Shown: piece by piece, positions 27,095 to 36,876 of the stretch
Layout of the letters: each line of letters begins with the position of its first letter
Numbering within the stretch: position 1 is the first letter of the stretch
Assembly: GCF_004297875.1 (NCBI RefSeq)
Contig: NZ_SCSK01000053.1
Location: 1 to 64,000, forward strand
Direction of reading: 5' to 3'
DNA length: 64,000 nt
From: Pandoraea sp.
GTDB taxonomy: Bacteria; Pseudomonadota; Gammaproteobacteria; Burkholderiales; Burkholderiaceae
Notes under the pieces: generated by a model
Seen by the model: the letters and a program-made list of their open reading frames with translations, nothing else
Database searches by the model: none
Told to the model about the DNA's origin: nothing
Made by a program: the position numbers and the translations under genes

Positions 27095-27523
27095 TCAGAG
27101 TGTGATGTTCAGGCCGTGCGCATCGGCGAGCGCCTTGATGCCGGCCCGTGCCACCTGCGCGTCCTGGTCGGAGCGCACACCCGACACGCCGACCGCGCCG
27201 ATGCATTGGCCGTCGACGAGAATCGGCACGCCGCCCTCGAGCACCACCAACTCGGGCACCGACAGGAAAGCGGTGCGACCGCCTTTGACGACTTCCTCGT
27301 AGAACTTGCTTTCCTTGCGCGAGATGGCCGCGGTATTGGCCTTGCCCACGGCGATTTTCGCCGACAGCGGCGCCGCGCCATCCAGGCGCAGGAAGCCGAG
27401 CAGTTGGGCGCCGTTGTCGACCACCGCGATCGAGACGTTCCATTGTTGCGCGAGCGCCTCGGCTTGCGCGGCGTCGAGAATCTTCCGCACGTCGGCGGCT
27501 TCTAGCGTGGGAATCTGTTTCAT
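27095..27523 (-). CDS. GlcG/HbpS (DUF336) family protein
   Basis: A 142-residue protein with the family pattern SIAVVDNGAQLLGFLRLDGA, followed by SAKIAVGKA and VGVSGVRSDQD at the end. Family members bind heme, cobalamin or small ligands, or accompany catabolic operons; the role here is unknown. It is downstream of the COG0523/amidohydrolase operon on the same strand, separated by 117 bp with a hairpin, so it may be a separate unit. Confidence 0.83.
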   Translation of the reverse strand: MKQIPTLEAADVRKILDAAQAEALAQQWNVSIAVVDNGAQLLGFLRLDGAAPLSAKIAVGKANTAAISRKESKFYEEVVKGGRTAFLSVPELVVLEGGVPILVDGQCIGAVGVSGVRSDQDAQVARAGIKALADAHGLNITL

Positions 27524-27546
27524 GCTGTCTATCTATCCTAGGAAGC

Positions 27547-27574
27547 GGCGGGCACGATCAAATTCGCGCCCGCC
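27547..27574 (-). terminator. Stem-loop between COG0523 gene and glcG-like gene
   Basis: GGCGGGC pairs with GCCCGCC, with an inner CGA/TCG extension and a small loop. It lies 67 bp after the COG0523 stop. There is no U-tract, so termination is possible but unproven. Confidence 0.35.
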
Positions 27575-27640
27575 CAGTGATCCGGGTAATTCAATCAGCC
27601 CAAAGGCCCCCACGAGGATACCTAAAAATGCGACAGCGCG

Positions 27641-28612
27641 TCAGCCGCCACTCACGGCTTCGACTGCGCCAAGCCGCGCGGTGACGGCCGATTCGATGTC
27701 GTCGTCGAAGCAGCCGATGAATACCAGCACCGAGTCGGCTGGAGCCGGGCCGCCGAAAGGCGCAATGCGCACACGGCCGCCGACCACGTGCAAGGCCTGG
27801 GGTATCGCCTCGCCGGCGAGTCGGACGATGCCTTTGGCACGCAGCAACGGCGCCGGAAAGTCGCGGAAGAATTGTTTGAGTCGTGCCTTGTCGAGCGGCT
27901 CGCCCAAGCGGCACGAGAAACTGCTGATGCCCGCGTGCGGCTGGTCCGGCCGCGCAGCACGCAGGCGTTCCGAATGGTGGTGCGGCGCGCGCGGCATGAC
28001 CTCGGTATCGAAGAACAGCGCCAGCGGCACCGCCCCGTGTGCGGCCTCGAACTGCAACGCGGTGGGGGCAATCGATCGGAGGGTGCGCTGCGCGGCCGCC
28101 TTTTGGGATGCCCCGACGCGATCGGTTTTGGTCAGTACCAAAGCCGTCGCGCCAGCGATCTGGCGCGTCGCGATATCGCCCACCAACGCATCGCCCAGGG
28201 TGGCCTCGAGCCGCTCGGCGTCGACCGCAACGATGATGCCGTGCAGGCGAAACGCGGGATCGAGCATGCCGATCTGGGCCACCTTGGCCGGATCGGATAC
28301 GCCGCTGGCTTCGATAAGCAGCAACTCGGGCCGCTCCGGCCGGGCGGCGATGGCTATCAGCGCGTCGGCCAGACGGCCGCCGATCGAGCAGCAGATGCAA
28401 CCGTTTTCAAGTGCGATGACATCGCTGCTGCGCTCGCGGATCAGCGCCGCGTCGATGTTGATGTCGCCGAAATCGTTGACGAGCACCGCAATGCGTCGTC
28501 CGCCTGCATGGGCGAGCACATGGTTGAGCAGAGTCGTCTTGCCCGCTCCGAGATAACCGCCGATGACCGCCAGGACGATCGGCGGCGCGCCGGCAGGATG
28601 AACATCATTCAT
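27641..28612 (-). CDS. COG0523/CobW-type GTPase (second copy)
   Basis: Metal-trafficking GTPase of 323 residues. It has Walker A GGYLGAGKTT, GCICC metal motif and TKTD guanine motif, and a short PHHHS instead of the long His-rich segment of the other copy. ATG lies within the end of the amidohydrolase gene (8-bp overlap), so they are co-translated. Metal supply to that amidohydrolase is inferred. Confidence 0.85.
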   Translation of the reverse strand: MNDVHPAGAPPIVLAVIGGYLGAGKTTLLNHVLAHAGGRRIAVLVNDFGDINIDAALIRERSSDVIALENGCICCSIGGRLADALIAIAARPERPELLLIEASGVSDPAKVAQIGMLDPAFRLHGIIVAVDAERLEATLGDALVGDIATRQIAGATALVLTKTDRVGASQKAAAQRTLRSIAPTALQFEAAHGAVPLALFFDTEVMPRAPHHHSERLRAARPDQPHAGISSFSCRLGEPLDKARLKQFFRDFPAPLLRAKGIVRLAGEAIPQALHVVGGRVRIAPFGGPAPADSVLVFIGCFDDDIESAVTARLGAVEAVSGG

Positions 28613-30254
28613 GTTCGGGGGATTGGAAAACGCGGCCCGCCAGCACCGTGCCCCATACGCGCACGTCTTTCAGGCGTTCGGCTGGGATCTCGGTCGGATC
28701 GTCGTCGAGCACGGCGAAATCGGCGAATTTTCCCACCTCGATACTGCCGATGAGGTGATCCATCTTGAGCGTATAGGCCGCGCCCAGCGTAATCGCGCGC
28801 AAGGCATCGGCCACCTCGACCCGCTCGCCGGGGCCCAGCACGCGGCCCGAAGCGGTCGTGCGCTGGACTGCGCACCATGCGGTGAACAGCGGGTTGAGCG
28901 GGGTAATCGGTGCATCCGAATGAAACGCGAACGGAATGCCCAGGCGCCGTGCCGTGCCCGCGGCGTTCATCCGGTTGGCGCGGTCCGGCCCCATGGTCTG
29001 GCTGTAGTGGGCGTCGCCCCAGTAGTAAATGTGATTGGAGAAGAAGTTGATGCACAGGCCCAATTGCGCGGCGCGCGCGAGCTGGCTCGGGCTGGCCATC
29101 TGGCAGTGCTGCAGCGTATGGCGGTGGTCGCGGCGCGGGTATTGGTCGAGAATCGTCTCTAGCGCGGCGAGCACGACCTCGGTGGCCTCGTCGCCATTGG
29201 TGTGAATGTGCAACTGCAGGCCGGCGCGATGATAGGGCGTAAACAACTCGACCAGCTGGCTCGGCGGAACCAGCCAAAGCCCGTTGGGCTGGCCACCGAA
29301 ATAGCCAGGCCACAGCAGGCGGGCGGTGAAACCCTGAATCGAGCCGTCGACAATGAACTTGACCGGACCGAACCTCAATTTATCGGTGCTTTCGGGCATG
29401 GCCGCCAGCACTTTTTCGGCGCCTTCGCCGGGGCTGCGCTGCGGCGCGAAGGCCGGCACGATCCGCACCGGATAGTCGGGACTGGCGGTGACCTCTTGCA
29501 GGTTGCGATTGCCCAGCGACGACAGGTCGTTGACCAGGTCGGTCGCGGTCGTCACGCCAGCCAGTTGCGCGACTCTGCCGAAATTCCAGATCGCGCTCGG
29601 CTTCTCGCTGGCGGCAATCGACAACTGCTTGCCGATGACCCGATATACCGGGAACATCGCGGCGAACTCCTGCAACTCGCCGGTCGGCCGCCCCTGGGCA
29701 TCCTTGTCGATGCCGTCGATATCAGTGTCTTCGTCGATGCCGGCCAGCGCGAGCATGGCCGAGTTGACGTTCATCAAGTGTACGCTGGCGTGCAATATCA
29801 CGATCGGTCGCTGCGCCGCAACCGTGTCGAGTTCCTTGACCGACAGGCGCTGCGTGCCGAAGAAAATCGGATCGAAACCCCATGCCAACAGCGGCGCGGC
29901 CGGATCGGTCAGCGCCGCCTGCGCCGCGCGCAAACGTTCGATCACCTGCTCGAGGTCTTTCAAGCCGCGCCAGAGCTTGCCGTCCGGTCCGCGGCGATCG
30001 TAGTAACCGACGTACACGGCGTCCCACATGGCGCCTTCCATCAGATGGCAATGGCCTTCGACCAGACCGGGCATGAGCACCTTGTCGCGCAGCGTGTCGA
30101 TGATGTCGGCCTCGCCCCATTGGCGCACGTCCTCGAGGCCGCCGACCGCCAGCACCTTGCCGTCGCGCACGGCCACGTGCGTCGCGAGCGGCTGGGCCGG
30201 GTTCATGGTCAGGATTTTCCTGGCGACATAAATGCTGATCTGACTGGATTGCAT
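28605..30254 (-). CDS. YtcJ-like metal-dependent amidohydrolase
   Basis: A 549-residue amidohydrolase of the YtcJ/amidohydrolase-3 group, probably acting on an amide or cyclic amide. Metal motifs are GLVEGHCHLMEG near the N-terminus, LQLHIHTNGDEA, LQHCQMAS and the late FHSDAPITPLNP. The track start 30299 is not supported; ATG 30254 (MQSSQISIYVARK) fits the family N-terminus. It lies between a sodium symporter (48 bp upstream) and a COG0523 gene (overlap), forming an uptake-hydrolysis-metallation operon. The substrate is unknown. Confidence 0.83.
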   Translation of the reverse strand: MQSSQISIYVARKILTMNPAQPLATHVAVRDGKVLAVGGLEDVRQWGEADIIDTLRDKVLMPGLVEGHCHLMEGAMWDAVYVGYYDRRGPDGKLWRGLKDLEQVIERLRAAQAALTDPAAPLLAWGFDPIFFGTQRLSVKELDTVAAQRPIVILHASVHLMNVNSAMLALAGIDEDTDIDGIDKDAQGRPTGELQEFAAMFPVYRVIGKQLSIAASEKPSAIWNFGRVAQLAGVTTATDLVNDLSSLGNRNLQEVTASPDYPVRIVPAFAPQRSPGEGAEKVLAAMPESTDKLRFGPVKFIVDGSIQGFTARLLWPGYFGGQPNGLWLVPPSQLVELFTPYHRAGLQLHIHTNGDEATEVVLAALETILDQYPRRDHRHTLQHCQMASPSQLARAAQLGLCINFFSNHIYYWGDAHYSQTMGPDRANRMNAAGTARRLGIPFAFHSDAPITPLNPLFTAWCAVQRTTASGRVLGPGERVEVADALRAITLGAAYTLKMDHLIGSIEVGKFADFAVLDDDPTEIPAERLKDVRVWGTVLAGRVFQSPEHE

Positions 30255-30302
30255 GCGACTCATCCCTGATTTTGCGAATTCAAAATACGTGCCCGTCAAG
30301 GC

Positions 30303-31691
30303 TCACGAGGCGGACTGCAACTGCGCGCGGCCGCCAGCCAGCAAGTTGGCCACCGAGGCGACCACGATATTCGCGACCAGGCACACCAGCCCCAGATTCA
30401 CGCCGCCCAGATCGATGTGATGCAGATAGAGCGCGACCGCCATGATCTGGCCGGTCAGGATGCCCAACGCAATCGCCATGGGCTTCACCCGCAGGCCAAA
30501 CAGAATCACCATCACGCCGGGGAAGAACTGCGTAATGCCATAGTAGGCTGTGTTGATCAGCGTGAGCATCAGCTTCGGCGTGAGCAGGGTCATCACGATC
30601 GATACTAGCAAGTAGATGACGATGACCACTTTCGCGCCGGCCTTTTGCTTGCTCTCAGGCATGCCCGGCAGCAGATTGCGGGTGACGATCGGGCCGATTG
30701 CCAGGCAGATGCCTGCCAGAACCAGCAAGCCCGAGAGCGATGCGCCGGCGGCCACCAGGCCTAGCAGCCAGCCCGGCAGCAGGCGGATTGCCGCGGCGAA
30801 GAACGCTTCATTGGGCGAGCCCAGGTGCAGGTTCTGGCTCAGCGCGTAATAGGACGCCAGCACCAGAAACGGGTACATCAACATATACAGCGGCATCGCC
30901 ACCTGCGTGCGCCGGATCGTATTGGCGCTTTTGGCGGTGAAAAAATTCTGTATGCCGAACGGCATCATGTAAAAGCCGAGCGACTGGAACAGCATGGTGC
31001 TCATCGAGAAAGACAGCTGCCGCGAATTCATCTGATTGCTGAAATGCTGGCTGGCGGTATGGAACACATGAGTGACGCCGGTCTCCCACGAGACCGCCAC
31101 GCCGGTGATCACAATTGCCAGCACCATCAATACGTCCTTGAGCACCGCGATGTAAGCCGAGGCCCGTACGCCCGAAATGGCGATATAGGTAAACGCCAGC
31201 GCCGCGGCGATCAGTATCAGGTACAACGGCTGGAAGTCCCACCCCAGTCCTTTGAGCGCGGCGACCAGGCCGGTGAACTGCAATTGCCCCCACGGCAATA
31301 GAAACAGAATGGCGGATGCCGCCACGACGATCTCCAGCACGCGGCTACGGTAGTGCCCCTTGAACAGATCGGGGAGCGTAATCGCATTAAAACGCTTGCC
31401 CGCTTCCCAGATTTTGGGGCCGATGAAATAGCCGATCGGGTAGGCGAGCAAAATGTAGCCGAGGAACCAGATGCCGTATGTGGGTCCTTTGGCATAGATG
31501 CCGCCGGGGAACCCGACCATCGTACCGATGCTGTAGATTTCACCGGCCGCGAGGAAGAACACCAAATAGGCGCCAAATTGGCGTGATGCGACAAAAAAGT
31601 CGTGCACGCTTTGCGCGCTGTGCCCCTTTTTCGATCGAACTGCCAAGTAAATTGAGAAAACGATGAAGCCAAGAAATACGATGGTCGACAT
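30303..31691 (-). CDS. Sodium:solute symporter (SSS family)
   Basis: Inner-membrane sodium-coupled uptake carrier of 462 residues with about 13 hydrophobic segments. The pattern FFVASRQFGAYLVFFLAAGEIYSIGTMVG and the later FGIQNFFTAKSA are typical of SSS members. It follows a DUF3311 small membrane protein by 18 bp, a common pairing. It probably imports the substrate of the YtcJ-like amidohydrolase. Confidence 0.88.
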   Translation of the reverse strand: MSTIVFLGFIVFSIYLAVRSKKGHSAQSVHDFFVASRQFGAYLVFFLAAGEIYSIGTMVGFPGGIYAKGPTYGIWFLGYILLAYPIGYFIGPKIWEAGKRFNAITLPDLFKGHYRSRVLEIVVAASAILFLLPWGQLQFTGLVAALKGLGWDFQPLYLILIAAALAFTYIAISGVRASAYIAVLKDVLMVLAIVITGVAVSWETGVTHVFHTASQHFSNQMNSRQLSFSMSTMLFQSLGFYMMPFGIQNFFTAKSANTIRRTQVAMPLYMLMYPFLVLASYYALSQNLHLGSPNEAFFAAAIRLLPGWLLGLVAAGASLSGLLVLAGICLAIGPIVTRNLLPGMPESKQKAGAKVVIVIYLLVSIVMTLLTPKLMLTLINTAYYGITQFFPGVMVILFGLRVKPMAIALGILTGQIMAVALYLHHIDLGGVNLGLVCLVANIVVASVANLLAGGRAQLQSAS

Positions 31692-31709
31692 GGCAATGCG
31701 CTCCTGGCT

Positions 31710-31919
31710 TTAGGTATTGTGCGGGTCGGCTTCGCTGACGGCGCCGTCGAACAGACGCCAGCACAGCAGGAGGCACCCGGAGGTCAAGACGAACCAGGCG
31801 AAAATCCACGCGTAGATAAACGGCACGCCGAGCACCGTCAGGTTGACCGACGAAACCCACGGCAATAGGCCTATCACGCCGATATAAGGAATGCCGATGC
31901 CAATAAAGAATTTGAGCAT
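31710..31919 (-). CDS. DUF3311 small membrane protein, symporter partner
   Basis: A 69-residue protein with two hydrophobic segments (IGIPYIGVIGLLPWV and YAWIFAWFVLTSGCLLLCW) ending in a short polar tail. Such proteins usually precede SSS symporters and are thought to be accessory subunits. The ORF track gave 165 residues; the real start is ATG 31919 with GGAG upstream. Confidence 0.8.
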   Translation of the reverse strand: MLKFFIGIGIPYIGVIGLLPWVSSVNLTVLGVPFIYAWIFAWFVLTSGCLLLCWRLFDGAVSEADPHNT

Positions 31920-32348
31920 GCTGTCTCCGCTGGTTGTCAGGTTTTCTATATTTGTGTCTTGAGCGCAGTAGCGCTCGGGATGCCGGTTTTGGCGTGTCCC
32001 GCGCATGGGGTGCGCGGGGCAGGCGCTCGTTGGCGATCGTCTCGATCGATCGTCGCGGTGCCGCGATGCCGTGCCTGGCGGCACGTCGATGCGATCACTT
32101 GAGTATGCGCAAGCAAAAAAGGGCGGGATAGTACCAGTTGATGCGAGTCGATTGGTCCAATGGGCTAGCCGCGCGACAGTACGCATGCTATGATCGTTCG
32201 CGTTCATGCGGGCGAGCGGTTTGTCTTCATCGCCCGGTCTGTTTTACCTCAGTGTGTTTGCGAAGTCCCCCCGCGCGTCATATCCGCCTCGAAAATTGGC
32301 GTATCGGGAGAGCTTTTGCTGCCCGCTTGCCAATGTACGGATTTGTCG
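31920..32348. other. Intergenic region between the symporter operon and M23 peptidase gene
   Basis: About 430 bp holding the divergent promoters of the symporter operon and the peptidase gene. Visible elements are a CGATCGATCG-rich patch near 32043 and the perfect palindrome ATTGGTCCAAT at 32151-32161, possible regulator sites. No convincing -35/-10 pair or RNA gene was identified. Confidence 0.4.
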
Positions 32349-33365
32349 ATGCCACTGCCGTCAAGCACAGCCCTGTCTCGCGCCCCATCGAAGCAACTCG
32401 TCTGCGTCCTGCTCGGATTGGCAGTCATCGCCGTGGCTCCCCGCGGCATCGAATATCTGTCGGGCCGCGCCGCGGCGCCCACCGACGACGCGCTCGATGC
32501 GAGCGGCGACGCGTCATCGGCGGCAAACGACGCCACGGTAGCGCCTTCGGCTTCGCCGCCTGCCCCTGCACCTTACGTCACGCGCTCGGTGACGATCGAA
32601 CGCTCGTTCGATAGCGCCGCGCTCAAGGCTGGCGTCAGTCCTCAGGTGGCGGCCTCGCTGGTCAAGGCGTTTTCGTCCGAGATCGATTTCCGTCGCGACC
32701 TGCAAAAGGGCGACAGTTTCACTCTGGTGTTCAAGCGCAATGGAATCGATGGCGACGATGTCGCAGCCGATCGCAAGCCGGTCGCGGCAAAAATCGATCT
32801 CGGTTCGACGACGCACACCATCTACTGGTATCGCAAGCCAGGGGGGGAGGGAAGCTACTACACGCCCAATGGCAGCAGCACGCTGCCGGCGTTTTCGCGC
32901 TATCCGATCGCCTTCACGCGCGTATCGTCGCCATTCTCTCTCGCCCGTTTCGACCCGGTTCTCAAGCGCGTGCGCCCTCATGACGGCGTCGATCTGGCCG
33001 CCCCGGTCGGCACGCCGGTGCATGCAACCGCCACTGGCAGGGTCAAGTTCGTCGGTTGGCAACGCGGGTACGGCAAAGTCGTCATACTGAGTAATCCAAA
33101 CGATTTCTCGACGCTGTTCGCTCATTTGTCCCGCTTCGCGCATGGCCTGCGCCGCGGCGAGGCAGTACAACGCGGGCAGGTCATCGGTTACGTGGGCGAA
33201 ACCGGCTGGGCGACAGGGCCACATTTGCACTTTGAATTGCGCCGCGACAATGTGCCGGTGAATCCGCTGACTGCGCGCTTGCCAGTCGAGCACCGCCTCA
33301 AGGGCGCTGACAAGGAGCGCTTCGCAAGCCAGGCGCAGAAGCTGTCGTCGTTCCTGTCATCTTGA
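32349..33365 (+). CDS. M23 (LytM-type) metallopeptidase
   Basis: Envelope-associated peptidoglycan endopeptidase or activator of amidases. Of about 338 residues, an N-terminal signal anchor (QLVCVLLGLAVIAVAP) leads to an Ala/Pro/Ser-rich linker, an OapA-like segment and a C-terminal M23 domain. Catalytic zinc motifs HDGVDLAAPVGTPV and HLHFEL are intact. The start is uncertain; ATG 32349 places the signal anchor at the N-terminus, while the track start is 32190. It is a single gene, not linked to pel by strand spacing (670 bp). Confidence 0.85.
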   Translation: MPLPSSTALSRAPSKQLVCVLLGLAVIAVAPRGIEYLSGRAAAPTDDALDASGDASSAANDATVAPSASPPAPAPYVTRSVTIERSFDSAALKAGVSPQVAASLVKAFSSEIDFRRDLQKGDSFTLVFKRNGIDGDDVAADRKPVAAKIDLGSTTHTIYWYRKPGGEGSYYTPNGSSTLPAFSRYPIAFTRVSSPFSLARFDPVLKRVRPHDGVDLAAPVGTPVHATATGRVKFVGWQRGYGKVVILSNPNDFSTLFAHLSRFAHGLRRGEAVQRGQVIGYVGETGWATGPHLHFELRRDNVPVNPLTARLPVEHRLKGADKERFASQAQKLSSFLSS

Positions 33366-34035
33366 TTCGCCGCGGCTGGCGGTGCGCCGCCGCCGCTGGC
33401 CAAGTCGCATGCATTCGTGCGATTCCTCAAAAATATCCTTCCCATCTCGTCAAGTACTTACATTTAATCGCCGCCAGCAAAAACGAATGTTAATTACCGT
33501 TAAATCGGTGCGGCTCAACCCTGTCGGATGTTTTCAATTCGACTCAAGGTGAAGATAATTATTTTTGAAAAGCCCAGAGAGAACCGCTGGGGCAAAATTG
33601 CTCCTTTATCCAAGGGGTAACCCTTTCCCTCATGACTCCTTAAGTTTGGCAGATGGATGTTTTCACGCCTTTTAAATCCGGTTAAATTTATTCCGAATAT
33701 CAGGTACAAAAAAAATGCAAAAACAGACCACTGTCACGATGTTGAAGAGAAGGCGGGCTTGATCAAAAAATCGCCTCCTTTAATGAGCCATCAATGCGCT
33801 GGTGACCCATTGATAAAAATCATCAAATAAGCATCTTTTGTTTTGTAAAACCCCTATATACAGAAAATGACGAATCGATTATTCTTGCCCTGGGGGAAAT
33901 TACGGATTGCTACGATTAACTCTGTTGTCGGGAATTCCGAAGATCGGGCTGGCTGGCCGATTTGATGAGTCGCTTGATCAGACAGGCTCTGGCGGGCGGC
34001 GGGGGGTTGTCGGTCGGTAGTATCCAAAAAGAACG
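33366..34035. promoter_or_regulatory. AT-rich leader region upstream of the pel operon
   Basis: About 670 bp without a credible gene, visibly much richer in A+T than the rest of the window between about 33450 and 33920. It contains several inverted repeats: AAGGG/CCCTT at 33612, ATCAATG/CATTGAT at 33790-33814, TCGG/CCGA at 33928-33940 and ATCGG/CCGAT at 33943-33961. The last two lie 75-110 bp before pelA and are candidate regulator sites. A 64-codon ORF on the minus strand lacks support. The pel promoter must lie here, but I could not place it. Confidence 0.55.
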
Positions 34036-36876
34036 ATGCTGGAAGCGAGCTTTGATCATTCGGGGAAAAAAGTGATCGTACGTGGGCTTCATTTTGGCGG
34101 GCGACCGCCTGCCAAAGGTGTAAAGGAGCGGCTGTTCCGCCTGCTGCTTGCGGTCATGGGGTTTCTACTTATTGGTAGCGCCAACCCCGCCGTGGCGGCT
34201 GCCAGCCCGGCGGCGGCTGTTGCCAATCCAAATATTGCGTTTTATTACGGGGAGCACCCGCCGGTCGACGAGTTGCAGGCGTTCGATGACGTGGTGATCG
34301 ATCCCGCCGTCGCGGCACTGCCTGATACCCAGGCAACACCTCATACCGCCTGGCTGGCACGGCTCGACCTGCGAGCTCAGGCCGACAGCCCCGGGCAAAC
34401 GGCCGAAGCTTATGTCTCTGAGGCGGTAACGCCGCTTTGGAACAAGGGTTATCGCGGCTTCCTGCTCGACGACGGCGCACCGCTCGACCAGAATGACAGG
34501 CCCGACGATGCATGGCTTGCCGGGTTGGTGCAGGCAATTCACGCTCAATATCCCCAGGCGCGCGTGATGTTGCGCAATCACCTGGGGTTGGCCACGCGCA
34601 TTGCCGATCAGTTAAACGCCGTGATGGTCGACGCGCTGTACCGACGCTACGACCTGCTCGGCGGATTCTTTGCCAACGTGCCCGATGCCGAGCGCACCGA
34701 CGCGCTGCGGCGGATCCAGGCGCTGCGCCGCGGCGCCTCGTCGCTTGCCGTGGTTGCCGTCGATTACTGCGGGCGCGATGATCGGGCATGCCGGCGCGAC
34801 ACCGCGCGCCGGCTCGAACACGATGGCCTCACGCCGTTCGTCACCGACCCGAGCTTCGCGACGGTCGGCATCGGCCGCATCGAGGTCATGCCGCGCAAAA
34901 TTCTGGTCGTGCAGACGCCGGAGCAGGGCGAGCCGCTGGATCTGACGGCCGGCGTGCGCGACATCGCGATGCCGCTCAATTATCTCGGCTACGATATTCA
35001 GTATGCCGACGCCAATCAGGCATTGCCGCGCGACATCGACAGCGACCGCTATGCCGGCATCGTGGTGGCGATCGACCGGACGGTCGACAACCCCGATGCC
35101 TGGCGCCGTTGGCTGCTCGGCCGTATCCGCGCGGGCGTACGGGTCGCGGTGGTCGGGCAATTTGGTTTTCCGATCGATCAGGAAGCTGCCCGCGTGCTTG
35201 GCCTCGAAGTGGTGCCGGGGGCTGCTCCGCCCGACGTTGCGCCGCAGATCGTGGACAAGGCGCCGATGATGGGCTTCGAAATCCTGCCGCCGCCCGATAT
35301 TCGCGACGCTTTGGGCGTGCGCGTCGGGGCGCAGGGCAAACCGCTGCTGCGGCTGCAAGCCGGCAGCTACGTCTATGACATGGCCGGCATGTTGCCGTGG
35401 GGCGGCTACACGCTCGACCCCTACGGCATTGCCACCCTGGGCGGCATTCAGCAGGAGCGCTGGGCGATCCAGCCAATCGAATTCTTCGAGCAGGCCCTCG
35501 CGCTGCCCGAGATGCCCGTGCCGGACGTGACGACCGAAAACGGCCGCAGGCTCCTGTTCGTGCATGTCGACGGAGACGGCTTCGCCTCGCGTGCGGAGTT
35601 CCCTGGCCCCGCCTATGGCGGGCAGGCGCTGTACGATCAGATTTTCACCAAATTTCCGATCCCGATGACCCTTTCGGTGATCGAAGGCGAGGTCGGGCCG
35701 ACCGGCCTGTATCCGAAAATATCGCCGACGCTCGAGTCCATCGCGCGCCAGATCTTTGCCTTGCCGAATGTCGAAATCGGTAGCCATACATACTCGCATC
35801 CGTTCAATCTGGAGATGATCGATCCGAAGACCGGCGGGCGCATCACCGGCAAGGTCAGAAAGGAGTGGGGGGGCGACAGCGCGTTCTCACTCGATATCCC
35901 ACACTACAAATTCAATTTGAATCGCGAAATCCAGGGCTCGATCGACTACATCAATCGACGCCTGGCGCCGCCCGGCAAGCATGTTGTCGTGCTGCAATGG
36001 CCCGGCGACGCCGCACCGCCGGCCATCGCGGTGCGCCGCGCTTATGCGGCCGGCGTGCTCAATATCAACGGTGGCGATACGGTCATCACCAAAACCAACA
36101 ACAGCTGGACCAATATCGCGCCGTATGGCGTGTCCAAGGGGCCGCAGCCCGACGACTTTCAGGTCTATGCGGCCGACATGGACGAAAACGTCTACACCGG
36201 CGACTGGACCGGTCCGTTTTACGGTTTCACGCGTGCGCTGGAGACTTACGCGCTGACCGACCGGCCGATCCGCTTCAAGGCAATCGATATTTACTACCAC
36301 TTCTATTCGGGGACCAAGCTTGCATCGCTGCGCGCCTTGCGCCAGATATACGAGAGCACGCTCAAGCAGGCGGTTCTGCCGATCTACACGACCGAGTACA
36401 TCAAGCGCGTTCTCGACTGGCGCGGCGTCGCGGTGGCCCGCGAGGGCAATCGCTGGCTGGTGCGCTCCGGTCCCAATTTGCGCGAGTTGCGCTGGCCGCT
36501 CGGGCGCGGCGTCCCTGATCTGACCACCGCCACCGGGGTCAGCGGCTATCTGCCCGGGCCCGGTGGGCTGTATATCCACATGGGCGGGGACCAGGCCAGT
36601 TTCTCGATCACTCCCCATGCCACCGCCAGGATTCCCTATATCGCCGAGGCGGCGGGATTTGTGCGCCATTATCAACGAGATGCACGCACCATGAGCTTTG
36701 ATTTCGGCGGCTACTACAAGCCTTTCGTGAGCTTCGCCGATGCGAATGGCTGCCGCGTGACGGTCGACGGCAAGGCGATCGCGGCGCCGGTCAGAAACGG
36801 CGTCCTGCGCGTCGACGTCGCGGGGCGCGTGGCGCAGCAAGTGACCTACCATTCGCTCAAGGTGACCTGTGAATAG
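34036..36876 (+). CDS. pelA: Pel polysaccharide deacetylase/hydrolase PelA
   Basis: Periplasmic modification enzyme of 946 residues, the same length as P. aeruginosa PelA. Order: signal sequence (about 36-56), N-terminal hydrolase-like domain (about 60-280), a middle Rossmann-like region, and a CE4-like deacetylase domain with metal Asp in HVDGDGF (about 510) and His in GSHTYSHPF (about 583). The hydrolase domain looks degenerate: the YVSVGE-containing segment seen in the sister gene 46716-47618 is missing, and the residue aligned with the catalytic Glu is D199. The deacetylase motifs are intact, so partial de-N-acetylation of Pel is the secure function. First gene of the pel operon. Confidence 0.92.
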   Translation: MLEASFDHSGKKVIVRGLHFGGRPPAKGVKERLFRLLLAVMGFLLIGSANPAVAAASPAAAVANPNIAFYYGEHPPVDELQAFDDVVIDPAVAALPDTQATPHTAWLARLDLRAQADSPGQTAEAYVSEAVTPLWNKGYRGFLLDDGAPLDQNDRPDDAWLAGLVQAIHAQYPQARVMLRNHLGLATRIADQLNAVMVDALYRRYDLLGGFFANVPDAERTDALRRIQALRRGASSLAVVAVDYCGRDDRACRRDTARRLEHDGLTPFVTDPSFATVGIGRIEVMPRKILVVQTPEQGEPLDLTAGVRDIAMPLNYLGYDIQYADANQALPRDIDSDRYAGIVVAIDRTVDNPDAWRRWLLGRIRAGVRVAVVGQFGFPIDQEAARVLGLEVVPGAAPPDVAPQIVDKAPMMGFEILPPPDIRDALGVRVGAQGKPLLRLQAGSYVYDMAGMLPWGGYTLDPYGIATLGGIQQERWAIQPIEFFEQALALPEMPVPDVTTENGRRLLFVHVDGDGFASRAEFPGPAYGGQALYDQIFTKFPIPMTLSVIEGEVGPTGLYPKISPTLESIARQIFALPNVEIGSHTYSHPFNLEMIDPKTGGRITGKVRKEWGGDSAFSLDIPHYKFNLNREIQGSIDYINRRLAPPGKHVVVLQWPGDAAPPAIAVRRAYAAGVLNINGGDTVITKTNNSWTNIAPYGVSKGPQPDDFQVYAADMDENVYTGDWTGPFYGFTRALETYALTDRPIRFKAIDIYYHFYSGTKLASLRALRQIYESTLKQAVLPIYTTEYIKRVLDWRGVAVAREGNRWLVRSGPNLRELRWPLGRGVPDLTTATGVSGYLPGPGGLYIHMGGDQASFSITPHATARIPYIAEAAGFVRHYQRDARTMSFDFGGYYKPFVSFADANGCRVTVDGKAIAAPVRNGVLRVDVAGRVAQQVTYHSLKVTCE

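Noticed and set aside
33515-33709. 64-codon minus-strand ORF in the AT-rich region
   Set aside because: No ribosome site or family similarity; expected by chance in AT-rich DNA.
33790-33814. ATCAATG/CATTGAT inverted repeat as a terminator of the M23 gene
   Set aside because: It lies over 400 bp past the stop, with weak AT pairs and no U-tract on that strand; listed only as part of the leader.
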